DNA of 14,463 nucleotides from Burkholderiaceae bacterium (GCA_025057735.1 JANWUU010000214.1:1-14463); one strand, 5' to 3'; positions 1-7,856 are shown, numbered from the stretch's first letter. The notes: a model not told the origin generated them from the sequence alone. A program made the numbers and translations.

Positions 1-459
1 GTCGCCACGCTTGGTCAGGTGTTCCATCATCACCCAGGTCTGGCGCGCGCCGATCGCCAGGTCCATGGCGCCGCCGACGGCGGGGATCGCATCCGGCTCG
101 CCGGTGTGCCAGTTGGCCAGATCGCCGTTGACCGCCACCTGAAAGGCGCCGAGTACGCAAATGTCCAGGTGCCCGCCTCGCATCATCGCGAAGCTGTCCG
201 CGTGATGGAAAAAGCAGCCGCCAGGCAGCAGCGTCACCGGCTGCTTGCCGGCGTTGATCAGGTCTTCGTCTTCGGCGCCGGGTGCCGGGGCCGGGCCCAT
301 GCCGAGGATACCGTTCTCGCTGTGCAGCACGATCTCGCGGTCGCGCGGCAGGAAGTTCGCCACCAGCGTCGGCAGCCCGATGCCGAGGTTGACGTAGGCG
401 CCCTCAGGGATGTCGCGCGCCACGCGCGCGGCCATTTCCTCCCGGCTCCATCTTTTCAT
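1..459 (-). CDS. pcaJ: 3-oxoadipate CoA-transferase subunit B (PcaJ), 3' end beyond the window
   Basis: This is the beta subunit of the class I CoA-transferase that moves CoA from succinyl-CoA to 3-oxoadipate in the beta-ketoadipate pathway (cytoplasm). The first 153 codons are present; the family is usually about 210-220 aa, so roughly 60 residues lie off the left edge. Visible motifs are NLGIGLPT near residues 24-31, SENG at 47-50 with the catalytic Glu48 that forms the glutamyl-CoA thioester in this family, GMGP just after, INAGKQPVT, and FFHHADSFAMMRGGH. The stretch GDLANWHTG followed by IPAVGGAMDLA closely resembles PcaJ as I remember it from Pseudomonas, which favours 3-oxoadipate over acetoacetate as substrate. 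The ATG at 459 overlaps the pcaI stop by 4 nt (ATGA) and has a strong GGAGG seven bases upstream. ScoB or AtoA specificity is the alternative. Confidence 0.9.
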   Translation of the reverse strand, partial: MKRWSREEMAARVARDIPEGAYVNLGIGLPTLVANFLPRDREIVLHSENGILGMGPAPAPGAEDEDLINAGKQPVTLLPGGCFFHHADSFAMMRGGHLDICVLGAFQVAVNGDLANWHTGEPDAIPAVGGAMDLAIGARQTWVMMEHLTKRGD

Positions 460-1157
460 CGCGGTGCCTCCTGTGCCGGCGTCGTCGCCGCGCGGCGCGG
501 CACATGCACGATGCGCTGCACGAAGATGCCCGGCGTGACGACGGCCTCTGGATCGAGCGCCCCAAGCGGCACGACCTCGCGCACTGCCGCCACGGTGATG
601 CGCGCGGCCATCGCCATCACCGGATTGAAGTTGCGTGCGGCCTTGCGATAGGTCAGATTGCCCCAGCGGTCGCCGCGCTCGGCCTGGATCAGCGCGTAAT
701 CGGCATGCAGCGGATATTCCAGCACGTACATGTTGCCGCCGATGGCGCGCGTTTCCTTGCCGCGGGCAAGTTCCGTGCCATAGCCGGTCGGCGTGAAGAA
801 AGCGCCGATGCCGGCGCCGGCGGCACGGATGCGTTCGGCCAGGTTGCCCTGCGGCACCAGCTCGAGCTCGACCTCGCCGCGCCGGTACAGCGCGTCGAAG
901 ACGTAGGAGTCCGCCTGGCGCGGGTACGAGCAGATCACCTTGCGCACGCGGCGCGCTTTCAGCAGCGCGGCGATGCCGACCTCGCCGGTGCCGGCGTTGT
1001 TGCTAATGATGGTGAGGTCTTTGGCGCCCTGCGCGATCAGGCCGTCGATCAGCTCGGCCGGCTGGCCGGCCGTGCCGAAGCCGCCGATCATGATCGTGGC
1101 GCCGTCCGGGATGTCGGCGAGCGCCGCTTCGATGGAGGGGAAGATCTTGTCGATCAC
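456..1157 (-). CDS. pcaI: 3-oxoadipate CoA-transferase subunit A (PcaI)
   Basis: This is the alpha subunit, partner of the adjacent pcaJ product, in conversion of 3-oxoadipate plus succinyl-CoA to 3-oxoadipyl-CoA plus succinate. From the GTG at 1157 it is 233 aa, close to the usual PcaI length. It shows the glycine-rich MIGGFGTAG loop near the N-terminus, LTIISNNAG, CSYPRQADSYVF, ELVPQGNLAERI, FFTPTGYGT, RGDRWGNLTYRKAARNF and a C-terminal TPGIFVQR. The frame is open further upstream, to a TTG at 1187 that overlaps the livF stop. I prefer GTG 1157 because AAAGGA lies seven bases before it and because the protein then begins VIDKIFPSIEAAL, matching PcaI N-termini. The ATGA overlap with pcaJ suggests translational coupling and 1:1 subunit production. 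The substrate call rests on remembered similarity to Pseudomonas PcaI. Confidence 0.9.
   Translation of the reverse strand: MIDKIFPSIEAALADIPDGATIMIGGFGTAGQPAELIDGLIAQGAKDLTIISNNAGTGEVGIAALLKARRVRKVICSYPRQADSYVFDALYRRGEVELELVPQGNLAERIRAAGAGIGAFFTPTGYGTELARGKETRAIGGNMYVLEYPLHADYALIQAERGDRWGNLTYRKAARNFNPVMAMAARITVAAVREVVPLGALDPEAVVTPGIFVQRIVHVPRRAATTPAQEAPR
467..471 (-). promoter_or_regulatory. Shine-Dalgarno of pcaJ
   Basis: GGAGG on the minus strand, separated by the seven bases CACCGCG from the pcaJ ATG at 459. It lies inside the 3' end of pcaI and supports the chosen pcaJ start. Confidence 0.75.
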
Positions 1158-1164
1158 CGCGGTG

Positions 1165-1170
1165 TCCTTT
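1165..1170 (-). promoter_or_regulatory. Shine-Dalgarno that decides the pcaI start
   Basis: AAAGGA on the minus strand, followed by CACCGCG and then the GTG at 1157. The upstream TTG at 1187 has no comparable ribosome-binding sequence. The spacer is the same seven bases as in front of pcaJ. Confidence 0.65.
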
Positions 1171-1183
1171 CGAGGCGCGCCGC

Positions 1184-1912
1184 TCAACGGTCGCGCCGCG
1201 CACCCAGGTACGACTCGACCACGCGTGCATCGCCGGCCAGCGCCGCCGCCGGCCCCTGCAGCGTGATCGCGCCGGTTTCCAGCACGTAGCCGTAGTCGGC
1301 GACTTCGAGCGCCGCGCGCGCATTCTGCTCGACGAGCAGGATTGTCACTCCAGTGGCGCGCAGCCGTGCGATGACCGCGAAGATGTCGCGCACGATCAGC
1401 GGCGCTAGCCCCAGGCTCGGCTCGTCGAGCAACAGCAGCCGGGGGCGGGCCATCAGCGCCCGGCCGATCGCCAGCATCTGTCGCTCGCCGCCGGACAGCG
1501 TGCCGGCCAGCTGTGCGCGTCGCTCCTGCAGGCGCGGAAACAACGCATACACCTGTGCGAGGTCGTCGCGCCAGCCGCGTTCGCGCAGACGGTAGCGCCG
1601 GAACGCGCCCAGGATCAGGTTGTCCTGCACGGACATCGTGCCGAACAGCTCGCGGCGCTCCGGCACCAGCGAAATGCCGCGCAGCACACGCGCCTCCAGC
1701 GGTTCGCGCGCTAGATCGGCGCCGTCGAACAGGATCTGGCCGCGTGCGGGCAGCAGCCCCATGATGGCGGCCAGCAGCGTGGTCTTGCCGGCGCCATTCG
1801 GTCCGATCACCGTGACCACGCTGCCGGCCGGGGCCTGAAGCGCAAGACCGGACAGTACCTCGGCCTTGCCGTAGCCGGCGTGCAGATCGCGTACCTGCAG
1901 CAGGTCGGCCAT
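1184..1912 (-). CDS. livF: Branched-chain-type ABC transporter ATPase LivF
   Basis: A 242-aa ATP-binding subunit of a HAAT-family (LIV-I type) importer, acting on the cytoplasmic face of the membrane with LivG and the LivH/LivM permeases. Walker A is GPNGAGKT at 37-44, the ABC signature LSGGERQ starts at 139, and Walker B LLLLDEPS is at 159-166. The switch region reads [11 protein letters not shown], with Gln where many ABC ATPases have the H-loop His; this is normal for LivF and separates it from Liv[16 protein letters not shown] is also a LivF-type stretch. The ATG at 1912 is one base after the livMG stop, with only a weak ribosome site, so coupling to the upstream gene is likely. The paired pca genes suggest an aromatic or dicarboxylic substrate, but substrate cannot be read from the ATPase. 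Confidence 0.92.
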   Translation of the reverse strand: MADLLQVRDLHAGYGKAEVLSGLALQAPAGSVVTVIGPNGAGKTTLLAAIMGLLPARGQILFDGADLAREPLEARVLRGISLVPERRELFGTMSVQDNLILGAFRRYRLRERGWRDDLAQVYALFPRLQERRAQLAGTLSGGERQMLAIGRALMARPRLLLLDEPSLGLAPLIVRDIFAVIARLRATGVTILLVEQNARAALEVADYGYVLETGAITLQGPAAALAGDARVVESYLGARRDR

Positions 1913-1913
1913 C

Positions 1914-3680
1914 TCAGTGTTCGGTGCCCAGATAGGCGGCGCGCACCGCGGCGCTCGCCTGCACCTGCGCCGGCGTGCCCTCCAGCAGCTTGGCGCCCGA
2001 TTCCATCACGACGATGCGGTCGGTCAGTCCCATCACGAAATCCATGTCGTGTTCGACCAGCAGGATCGTCAGGCCCTCCTCGCGAAGCTGCCGCAGCACG
2101 GCCGCCAGCGCCTGCTTTTCGCGCAGGCGCAGGCCGGCGGCCGGCTCGTCGAGCAGCAGCAGCAGCGGATCGGTGGTCAGCGCCCGCGCGATCTCCACCA
2201 GACGCTGTGCGCCCAGCGGCAGGTTGCCCGCCAGTTCGTGCCGCTGCCCGTGCAGCCCGATGCGCTGCAGCTGGCGCTGCGCCTCGGCCAGCAGTTGGCG
2301 TTCCTGGCGCCGCTCCAGGCGCAGCATCGCCGCCAGCGTGCCGGCGTCGGTGCGCAGATGGCCGCCCAGCGCCACGTTCTCCAGCACCGTCATGTCCGGT
2401 ACCAGCCGCACGTGCTGGAACGTGCGCGACAGCCCGCGCCGGGCGATCGCACGGCTGGGTAGTCCGTCGATCCGCTCGCCGCGGAAGCGCACCTCGCCGG
2501 CTGTCGGTGGCAGCACGCCGGAGATGACGTTGAACAGCGTGGTCTTGCCGGCGCCGTTCGGGCCGATCAGGCCGAGGATCTCGCCGGCGGGCAGCCGGAA
2601 GCTGACGTCGTTGACCGCCAGCAGACCGCCGAACGCCTTGCGCGCGGTCACCACCTCCAGCAGCGGTTCGCCGCGCGCCGGCTTCGCGCGCGCCGGCAGC
2701 GGCGGGACAGCCGCATCGATGTCGCGTCGCGGCGGGGCGGGCAGGCGGTTCGCCAGGTGCGGCCACAGCCCCTGCGGCGCATAGCGCAGCGTCAGCACGA
2801 GCGCGATGCCGAACACGATGATCTCGAAATTGCCGCTGGCGCCCACCAGCCTCGGCAGCCAGGCCTGCAACTGGTCCTCGGCCAGTTTGACCACCGCCGC
2901 GCCGGTGAACGCGCCCCAGACGTGGCCGACGCCGCCGACGACGGCCATCAGCAGGTACTCGATGCCCATTTTCAGCCCGAACGGCGTCGGGTTGATCGTG
3001 CGCTGGAAGTGCGCGAACAGCCAGCCGGAGACGGCCGCCAGCAGGGCGGCCAGCACGAAGACGGTCAGCTTGTAGCGAAACGTCCAGATGCCCATCGCCT
3101 CGGCCATCACGGCGCCGGCGCGCAGGGCGCGGATCGCGCGGCCGGGGCGGGAGTCCAGCAGGTTCAGCGCCGCCCACGCTGCCGCCACCGCCGCGCCCCA
3201 GATCAGGTAGAACTGCGCGCGCCCCTCGTTGAACGTCAGGCCGAAGGCCGACAGGGCGGGGATGCCGAGGATGCCGTCGTATTTGCCGAGGACGTCGAGG
3301 TTCGCCATCAGATAGTTGAGCGACAGCCCCCAAGCGATCGTCGCCAGCGGCAAGTAATGGCCCGACAGCAGCAGCGTCAGCCCGCCGAGCAGCAGCGCGC
3401 CGGCCGCGGTCAGCGCCAGACCGACGAACAGCGCTACCCACGGCGAGGCGAGCTGATGCACGGACAGCAGCGCGGTCGTGTAGGCGCCGATCGCGACGAA
3501 CGCCGCCTGACCGAAGGAGGTCAGGCCCGCCACGCCGGTCAGCAGCACTAGGCCGATGGCCACCAGTGCATACAGCCCGATGTAATTGAGCTGCGTGATC
3601 CAGAACTCCGGCACCGGCGCCAGCGGTGCGGCAAACAGCAGGGCGAAGAATGCCAGCGCGATGACCCGGCGCACGCCCAT
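1914..3680 (-). CDS. livM-livG: Fused LivM permease-LivG ATPase of a LIV-type ABC importer
   Basis: A single 588-aa polypeptide joins the LivM inner-membrane permease (about residues 1-310, multiple hydrophobic helices) to the LivG ATPase (about 340-588) through a Pro/Ala/Arg-rich linker near 310-337. LivM hallmarks are [20 protein letters not shown] at about 33-52, [13 protein letters not shown], a coupling (EAA-like) loop GRAIRALR...AEAMGI near 180-198, and a conserved [13 protein letters not shown]. LivG hallmarks are Walker A GPNGAGKT at 373-380, SRTFQHVRL, signature-region [16 protein letters not shown], Walker [12 protein letters not shown], and H-loop VEHDMDF with His544. The frame is open upstream to 4877, but that part only shadows livH; the true start is ATG 3680, which shares one base with the livH stop (TGATG). 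LivM-LivG fusions are known in this transporter family. All ATPase motifs are intact, so it should be functional. Confidence 0.92.
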   Translation of the reverse strand: MGVRRVIALAFFALLFAAPLAPVPEFWITQLNYIGLYALVAIGLVLLTGVAGLTSFGQAAFVAIGAYTTALLSVHQLASPWVALFVGLALTAAGALLLGGLTLLLSGHYLPLATIAWGLSLNYLMANLDVLGKYDGILGIPALSAFGLTFNEGRAQFYLIWGAAVAAAWAALNLLDSRPGRAIRALRAGAVMAEAMGIWTFRYKLTVFVLAALLAAVSGWLFAHFQRTINPTPFGLKMGIEYLLMAVVGGVGHVWGAFTGAAVVKLAEDQLQAWLPRLVGASGNFEIIVFGIALVLTLRYAPQGLWPHLANRLPAPPRRDIDAAVPPLPARAKPARGEPLLEVVTARKAFGGLLAVNDVSFRLPAGEILGLIGPNGAGKTTLFNVISGVLPPTAGEVRFRGERIDGLPSRAIARRGLSRTFQHVRLVPDMTVLENVALGGHLRTDAGTLAAMLRLERRQERQLLAEAQRQLQRIGLHGQRHELAGNLPLGAQRLVEIARALTTDPLLLLLDEPAAGLRLREKQALAAVLRQLREEGLTILLVEHDMDFVMGLTDRIVVMESGAKLLEGTPAQVQASAAVRAAYLGTEH

Positions 3681-4717
3681 CAGTCGTCTTCCAGGTGGCG
3701 GTCGATCAGCGAGCGCCACAGCAGGACCGGCAGGATCGCGGTGAAGACGATCACCTCCTTGAAGGCGCTCGCCCAGAAGGAGCCGAACGATTCGAGCACG
3801 CCGACGCCGAGGGCGCCGACGGCCGCCAGCGGGTAGCTCGCCAGACCGGCGAACACCGCGGCGACGAAGCCCTTCAGCCCGATCAGGAAGCCGGAGTCGT
3901 AGTAGATGGTGGTGGTCGGCCCGATCAGCAGGCCGGACAGCGCGCCGATGAAGGCCGCCATCGTGAAGGAGAGCTGGCCGGCGGCGACCGTCGAGATGCC
4001 CATCAGGCGGGCGCCCGTGCGGTTGATCGCAGTGGCCGCCAAGGCCTTGCCGGCCAGCGTATGCGCGAAGAAAAGCCACAGCAGCACGATCAGCGCGAGC
4101 GAGGCTGCGAAGACGATCAGCGTCTGGCCCGAGACGGCGAGCGCTCCGAGCGTGAAGCGCGCCTCCCAGAACGGTGGCGTGCGGAAGCCCTCGGCGCCGA
4201 AGAACAGCAGCCCGAGCCCGGTGAGGGCGAAGTGCACGCCGACCGAGACGATCAGCAGCACCAGCACACTGGCGTCGGCCAGCCCCTGGTAGCCGAGCCG
4301 GTACAGCAGCGGCCCCATCGGCGTGACCAATGCCAGCGTCAGCAGGGTGGCGAGCGGCAGCGCCAGCTTCAGCGGCGCCGCCCACCACGCGAGCGCGCAG
4401 ATGGCGAGCGGCGGCGCCAGCACGGCGGCGGCACGGCCGAGCGCCCGCAGCGGGCCGCGGCCGCGGCGCAGGTCGGCGGCTGCCTGCAGACCGGCGGCGC
4501 CCACCGCCATCGTGGCCAGCAGCCAGACCGTGCCGGGCACCTGGCCCGCCTGCAGCATGCCGAGCGTCAGCGCGCCGAAGGCGACGAACTCGCCCTGCGG
4601 GATGAAGATCACGCGGGTGACCGCGAACACCATGACGAGCGCCAGCGCCAGCAGCGCGTAGACCGCCCCGTTGGCGATGCCGTCCAGCAGCAGGATGCCG
4701 GCGATCGACAGGTCCAT
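3680..4717 (-). CDS. livH: Branched-chain-type ABC transporter permease LivH
   Basis: A 345-aa inner-membrane permease of a LIV-type importer, partner of LivM. It opens with the LivH pattern [18 protein letters not shown] and [15 protein letters not shown], and has the coupling loop [19 protein letters not shown] near 223-241 and the C-terminal [24 protein letters not shown]. It is longer than typical LivH (about 290-310 aa). The extra length seems to lie between the second helix and about residue 130, where an Arg-rich stretch (around 83-96) and an additional hydrophobic region occur. The start at ATG 4717 lacks a strong ribosome-binding sequence. The gene lies 83 nt after the thioesterase stop, across a very GC-rich region, so it may have its own control or be read through from the thioesterase promoter. 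Confidence 0.9.
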   Translation of the reverse strand: MDLSIAGILLLDGIANGAVYALLALALVMVFAVTRVIFIPQGEFVAFGALTLGMLQAGQVPGTVWLLATMAVGAAGLQAAADLRRGRGPLRALGRAAAVLAPPLAICALAWWAAPLKLALPLATLLTLALVTPMGPLLYRLGYQGLADASVLVLLIVSVGVHFALTGLGLLFFGAEGFRTPPFWEARFTLGALAVSGQTLIVFAASLALIVLLWLFFAHTLAGKALAATAINRTGARLMGISTVAAGQLSFTMAAFIGALSGLLIGPTTTIYYDSGFLIGLKGFVAAVFAGLASYPLAAVGALGVGVLESFGSFWASAFKEVIVFTAILPVLLWRSLIDRHLEDD

Positions 4718-4800
4718 CGCCCGCCGCCGTCAGGGACGCGCGCAGCCGGCGCCGGCCCAGCCCCCCGCGCGCGGCCGCGCCGCGCGGCCGCGGCGCCCGC
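4718..4800. repeat. GC-only intergenic spacer with palindromes between thioesterase and livH
   Basis: This spacer contains a 12-base palindrome GCCGGCGCCGGC (4745-4756) and a tandem pair of CGCGCGGCCGCG (4768-4779 and 4781-4792, period 13). Because CGCGGCCGCG is self-complementary, the two copies (4770-4779 and 4783-4792) can form a 10-bp stem with a 3-base loop just after the thioesterase stop. No T-tract follows on the minus strand, so this is not a standard intrinsic terminator. It could attenuate transcription or simply be low-complexity GC sequence. Confidence 0.4.
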
Positions 4801-5217
4801 TCATTCGCACAGCGTGCGGATCTCCGGCGGCACCGGCACCGCGCGCAGGCGGCCGCTGTCCGGGTCGCGCTTGACAAAGGCCCGCGTCTCGCGCCCTTCG
4901 CAGAGCAGGTCGTCGCCGCGGCGGATCGCGTGGTGCTGGATGAATACTTTCTCGCGCCACTCCTCGACGCGCGTATGCACCTCGATCCGTTCCGGGTAGG
5001 TGGCGGGCTTATAGAACTTCACGTTGACCTCCAGCAGCGGCGTGCCGACGATGCCCTGCGTCTTTTCCAGTTCGTGCCACGGCGGCACGCCGCGGCTGAA
5101 AAAGAAGTGGGCCGAGGCGGCATCCATCCAGCGCAGGAAGTTCGGGTAGAAAACGATGCCAGCGGGGTCACAGTCGCCGAAGTTCACGGCGACCGGAAAG
5201 ACGGCGGTGCGGTTCAT
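4801..5217 (-). CDS. 4-hydroxybenzoyl-CoA thioesterase-like hotdog protein
   Basis: A 138-aa single hotdog-domain acyl-CoA thioesterase (4HBT family), cytoplasmic and probably tetrameric. The segment [18 protein letters not shown] at 13-30 carries Asp17, the position of the catalytic aspartate in the Pseudomonas 4-hydroxybenzoyl-CoA thioesterase. Further matches to my memory of that enzyme are [38 protein letters not shown] and the C-terminal [14 protein letters not shown]. It is therefore closer to the 4HBT type than to Tol-Pal YbgC. Its expected reaction, 4-hydroxybenzoyl-CoA to 4-hydroxybenzoate, would feed protocatechuate and then the pcaIJ step encoded downstream. The frame is open upstream to 5673, but that part runs antisense through htpG; ATG 5217 gives the standard length. 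No strong ribosome site is visible. A general aryl- or acyl-CoA thioesterase is possible. Confidence 0.87.
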   Translation of the reverse strand: MNRTAVFPVAVNFGDCDPAGIVFYPNFLRWMDAASAHFFFSRGVPPWHELEKTQGIVGTPLLEVNVKFYKPATYPERIEVHTRVEEWREKVFIQHHAIRRGDDLLCEGRETRAFVKRDPDSGRLRAVPVPPEIRTLCE

Positions 5218-5250
5218 CGCGGCGGCGGCGCAGGTCAAACGGGCCGCGAT

Positions 5251-5278
5251 GTTGCCGCAGCGGCGCGGGGCTGGCAAC
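5251..5278. promoter_or_regulatory. Inverted repeat in the thioesterase/htpG divergent region
   Basis: GTTGCC at 5251-5256 and GGCAAC at 5273-5278 form an exact 6+6 inverted repeat with a 16-base gap, so the half-sites are 22 bases apart (about two helical turns). It lies upstream of both divergent genes and ends six bases before the htpG -35 element. It could be an operator for the thioesterase/liv/pca operon, or chance. Confidence 0.25.
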
Positions 5279-5284
5279 CGCGCG

Positions 5285-5313
5285 CTTGAAAACCGGCGGC
5301 GGCGCCCCCATCT
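5285..5313 (+). promoter_or_regulatory. Sigma-32 (RpoH) heat-shock promoter of htpG
   Basis: The -35 element CTTGAAA (5285-5291) and the -10 element CCCCATCT (5306-5313) are separated by 14 bases. Both match the enterobacterial RpoH consensus (CTTGAAA and CCCCATNT) at every defined position. Transcription should begin near 5320, giving a leader of about 55 nt to the htpG ATG. The A/T bases of the -35 element stand out in otherwise GC-rich DNA. Confidence 0.85.
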
Positions 5314-5362
5314 GCGCGCGGCGCCGACGCGACAGCGCCGCACCCGGGCGGGGGCGGCCGAT

Positions 5363-5370
5363 GAGGAGGA
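5363..5370 (+). promoter_or_regulatory. Strong ribosome-binding site of htpG
   Basis: GAGGAGGA, containing GGAGG at 5365-5369, lies five bases before ATG 5375. It fixes the htpG start well inside a frame that is open upstream to 5156. Confidence 0.8.
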
Positions 5371-5374
5371 ATCG

Positions 5375-7276
5375 ATGGGAGCTGACAAAGAAACACTGAG
5401 TTTCCAGGCCGAAGTCAAGCAGCTGCTGCACCTGATGGTGCATTCGTTGTACTCGAACAAGGAGATCTTCCTGCGCGAGCTGATCAGCAATGCGTCCGAT
5501 GCCTGCGACAAGCTGCGCTTCGAGGCGATCGCCCGCCCCGAGCTGCTGCAGGAGGACAAGGACTTCGTGATCCGGGTCGCGTTCGACAAGGCCGCGCGCA
5601 CGATCACGGTGTCGGACAACGGCATCGGCATGACGCGCGAGGAGGCGGTCCAGCATCTGGGCACGATCGCCAAGAGCGGTACGCGCGAATTCTTCGCTCG
5701 CTTGACCGGCGACCAGCAGAAAGACGCGCAGTTGATCGGCCAGTTCGGCGTCGGCTTTTATTCGAGCTTCATCGTCGCCGACCGCGTGACCGTGATCTCG
5801 CGCCGCGCCGGGGCGCCGGCCGAGCAGGCCGTCAAGTGGGAAAGCGACGGCACCGGCGAATTCACGGTCGAGCCGGCCAGCCGCGCCGAGCGCGGCACCG
5901 ACGTGATCCTGCATCTGAAGGAAGGCGAGGACGAGCTGCTGTCGCGCTGGAAGCTGGCCGAAATCCTGCGCAAGTATTCGGATCACATCGCGATCCCGAT
6001 CCGGATGAAGAAGGAGCGCTGGGACAAGGACAAGAACGAATACGTACTGACCGACGAGGAAGAAACCGTCAACCAGGCGAGCGCCTTGTGGGCGCGCCCG
6101 AAAGGCGAGATCAGCGAGCAGCAGTACAAGGAGTTCTACAAGCACGTCGCGCACGACTTCACCGATCCGCTGGCCTGGACGCACAACCGCGTCGAGGGGC
6201 GCACCGAATACATCCAGCTCTTGTACATCCCGTCGCGCGCGCCTTTCGACATCTGGGATCGCCAGCAGCGGCATGGGGTGAAGCTGTACGTGCGGCGCGT
6301 GTTCATCATGGACGATGCCGAGCAGCTGCTGCCGGCCTATCTGCGCTTCGTGCGCGGCGTGATCGATTCGAACGACCTGCCGCTGAACGTCAGCCGCGAG
6401 ATCCTGCAGGAGTCGCGCGACGTGAAGGCGATCCGGGAGGGCTGCACGAAGCGCGTGCTGGCGCTGCTGGAGGAGCTGGCGCAGGACCGCAAGGACGATT
6501 ACACGAAGTTCTGGGCCGAATTCGGCCAGGTGCTGAAGGAGGGCATCGGCGAGGACGCCGCCAACCGCGACCGCATCGCCCGGCTGCTGCGCTTCGTCTC
6601 CACCGCCAGTGACGGCGCGCCGACCGTGTCGCTCGCCGATTACGCCGCCCGCATGAAGCCGGGGCAGAAGGCGATCTATTACCTGACCGCCGATGCGCCG
6701 GAGGCGGCGCGCAACTCGCCGCACCTGGAGATTTTCCGCAAGAAGGGCGTGGAGGTGCTGCTGCTCACCGACCGCATCGACGAATGGATGCTCAGTTTCC
6801 TGACCGAATTCGACGGCAAGCCGCTGGCGTCGGTGGCCAAGGGCGACCTCGACCTGGGCGAACTCGCCGACGCGCAGGAGAAAGAGCAGCAGCAGAAGGT
6901 CGCCGACGAGTACAAGGAACTGGTCGGCAAACTGAAAGAGGCGCTCGGCGACAAGGTCAAGGAGGTCCGCGTGACGCTGCGGCTGACCGACTCGCCGGCC
7001 TGCGTGGTGGTGGACCGCGACGACATGAGCGCGCATCTGCAGCGACTGCTGAAGGCCGCCGGCCAGAAGGTGCCCGCCGTGCTGCCGATCCTGGAGATCA
7101 ATCCGCACCATCCGCTGGTGCAGCGGCTGAAGTTCGAGCAGACCAAGCTGTCCGACTGGGCGCACCTGCTGCTCGAGCAGGCGCAACTGGCCGAAGGCGG
7201 TCAATTGCAGGACCCGGCGGCGTTCGTACGGCGGCTGAACGACCTGCTGCTCGATGCCGGGGCCAAGGCGTCGTAG
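5375..7276 (+). CDS. htpG: Hsp90-family molecular chaperone HtpG
   Basis: A 633-aa cytosolic ATP-dependent chaperone of normal bacterial HtpG length. The N-terminal GHKL ATPase domain has Glu35 (catalytic) and Asn39 in [23 protein letters not shown] at 81-86, [10 protein letters not shown], the lid-proximal [15 protein letters not shown] from 112 and GTDVILHLK. The middle domain carries the WTHNRVEG and [12 protein letters not shown] stretches and [14 protein letters not shown] at about 333-346 (an Arg in this segment contacts ATP in the family). The C-terminal dimerisation domain includes [15 protein letters not shown] and [13 protein letters not shown]. The start ATG 5375 is set by GAGGAGGA and by the conserved [16 protein letters not shown] beginning. 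Expression should be heat-induced through the upstream RpoH-type promoter. The downstream glycosylase gene overlaps its last 23 bases. Confidence 0.98.
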   Translation: MGADKETLSFQAEVKQLLHLMVHSLYSNKEIFLRELISNASDACDKLRFEAIARPELLQEDKDFVIRVAFDKAARTITVSDNGIGMTREEAVQHLGTIAKSGTREFFARLTGDQQKDAQLIGQFGVGFYSSFIVADRVTVISRRAGAPAEQAVKWESDGTGEFTVEPASRAERGTDVILHLKEGEDELLSRWKLAEILRKYSDHIAIPIRMKKERWDKDKNEYVLTDEEETVNQASALWARPKGEISEQQYKEFYKHVAHDFTDPLAWTHNRVEGRTEYIQLLYIPSRAPFDIWDRQQRHGVKLYVRRVFIMDDAEQLLPAYLRFVRGVIDSNDLPLNVSREILQESRDVKAIREGCTKRVLALLEELAQDRKDDYTKFWAEFGQVLKEGIGEDAANRDRIARLLRFVSTASDGAPTVSLADYAARMKPGQKAIYYLTADAPEAARNSPHLEIFRKKGVEVLLLTDRIDEWMLSFLTEFDGKPLASVAKGDLDLGELADAQEKEQQQKVADEYKELVGKLKEALGDKVKEVRVTLRLTDSPACVVVDRDDMSAHLQRLLKAAGQKVPAVLPILEINPHHPLVQRLKFEQTKLSDWAHLLLEQAQLAEGGQLQDPAAFVRRLNDLLLDAGAKAS

Positions 7277-7805
7277 CGCGCGCCTGCGCGGCTTCCCGCC
7301 GGTGCTCGACGCCGGCGTCGAGACGCTGATCCTCGGCAGCTTTCCGAGCGAGGCCTCGCTGGCCGCCGGCCAGTACTACGCGCATCCGCGCAACCAGTTC
7401 TGGCGCATCCTCGGGGCGGTGCTCGGCGAGCCGCTCGCCGAGCTGCCGTACGAGGCGCGTCTGGCGCGGGTGCTGGCCCACCGAATCGGCATCTGGGACG
7501 TGATCGACGCCTGCCAGCGCGAGGGCAGCGCCGATTCCGCGATCCGCAACGCCCGCGCGAACGACTTCAGCCGGCTGCGCCGGCTGGCGCCGCGGCTGCA
7601 GCGCGTGGTCTTCAACGGCGGACGCGCCGCGCGCTTCGCCGCGAGTTTCCGCAGCGCGGGGTATTGGGTCAGCGTCGTGCCCTCCAGTAGCCCCGCCCAC
7701 GCCGGGCGCACGCTCGCGCAGAAGATCGCGCTCTGGCGGCAGGCGCTGGCCGATGGCTCGCGGCTGATGGCCCGAGATGCGCCGGCGAGGCGGCCGGACC
7801 GGTGA
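7254..7805 (+). CDS. Family 6 uracil/hypoxanthine-DNA glycosylase (HDG-like)
   Basis: A 183-aa member of the uracil-DNA glycosylase superfamily, resembling the family 6 hypoxanthine-DNA glycosylases (DNA-deoxyinosine glycosylase). It would remove hypoxanthine, and possibly uracil, left by base deamination and so start base-excision repair. Motif I is GSFPSEASL at 28-36, followed by the group-typical [10 protein letters not shown] at 41-50, then GIWDVIDAC near 79-87, VVFNGG near 118-123 and motif [10 protein letters not shown] at 142-149. The Mug/TDG group (family 2) is the closest alternative, but YYAHPRN..FW favours HDG. ATG 7254 overlaps the end of htpG by 23 bases and gives the family-typical lead-in [11 protein letters not shown]; a GTG at 7302 is possible but would cut into that. 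With no room for its own promoter, the gene should be co-transcribed with htpG. Confidence 0.85.
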   Translation: MPGPRRRSARLRGFPPVLDAGVETLILGSFPSEASLAAGQYYAHPRNQFWRILGAVLGEPLAELPYEARLARVLAHRIGIWDVIDACQREGSADSAIRNARANDFSRLRRLAPRLQRVVFNGGRAARFAASFRSAGYWVSVVPSSSPAHAGRTLAQKIALWRQALADGSRLMARDAPARRPDR

Positions 7806-7832
7806 GTGCCGTCGCTTGCGGTGTTGGGCCCA

Positions 7833-7856
7833 TGCCGCGGGCAGTTGTCTGCGGCA
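7833..7856 (+). terminator. Stem-loop after the glycosylase gene, weak terminator candidate
   Basis: TGCCGCGGGC (7833-7842) pairs with GTCTGCGGCA (7847-7856) through an AGTT loop, giving a 10-bp stem with two G-T wobbles. No T-run follows. It could slow or end transcription of the htpG unit, or lie in the leader of the following gene. Confidence 0.35.

Noticed and set aside
1158..1187. TTG start for pcaI overlapping the livF stop
   Set aside because: It has no ribosome-binding sequence and adds ten residues not typical of PcaI; GTG 1157 has AAAGGA at good spacing.
1807..3441. 544-codon minus-strand frame inside livMG
   Set aside because: It lies in a different minus-strand frame from livMG, is dominated by Arg, Ala and Gly, and has no domain; the true LivM-LivG motifs are in the other frame.
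3681..4877. Upstream extension of the livMG frame to position 4877
   Set aside because: This stretch reads livH in another frame and gives Arg/Ala-rich nonsense; real LivM sequence starts at ATG 3680 and meets the livH stop.
5218..5673. Upstream extension of the thioesterase frame
   Set aside because: The extra residues are antisense to htpG and carry no family similarity, while ATG 5217 gives the normal 4HBT length and N-terminus.
5168..7204. Long open frame (about 678 codons) on the minus strand opposite htpG
   Set aside because: It is exactly antisense to a clear htpG gene, has no recognisable domain and is rich in Arg/Gln/Leu/His, as expected of a GC-rich shadow frame.
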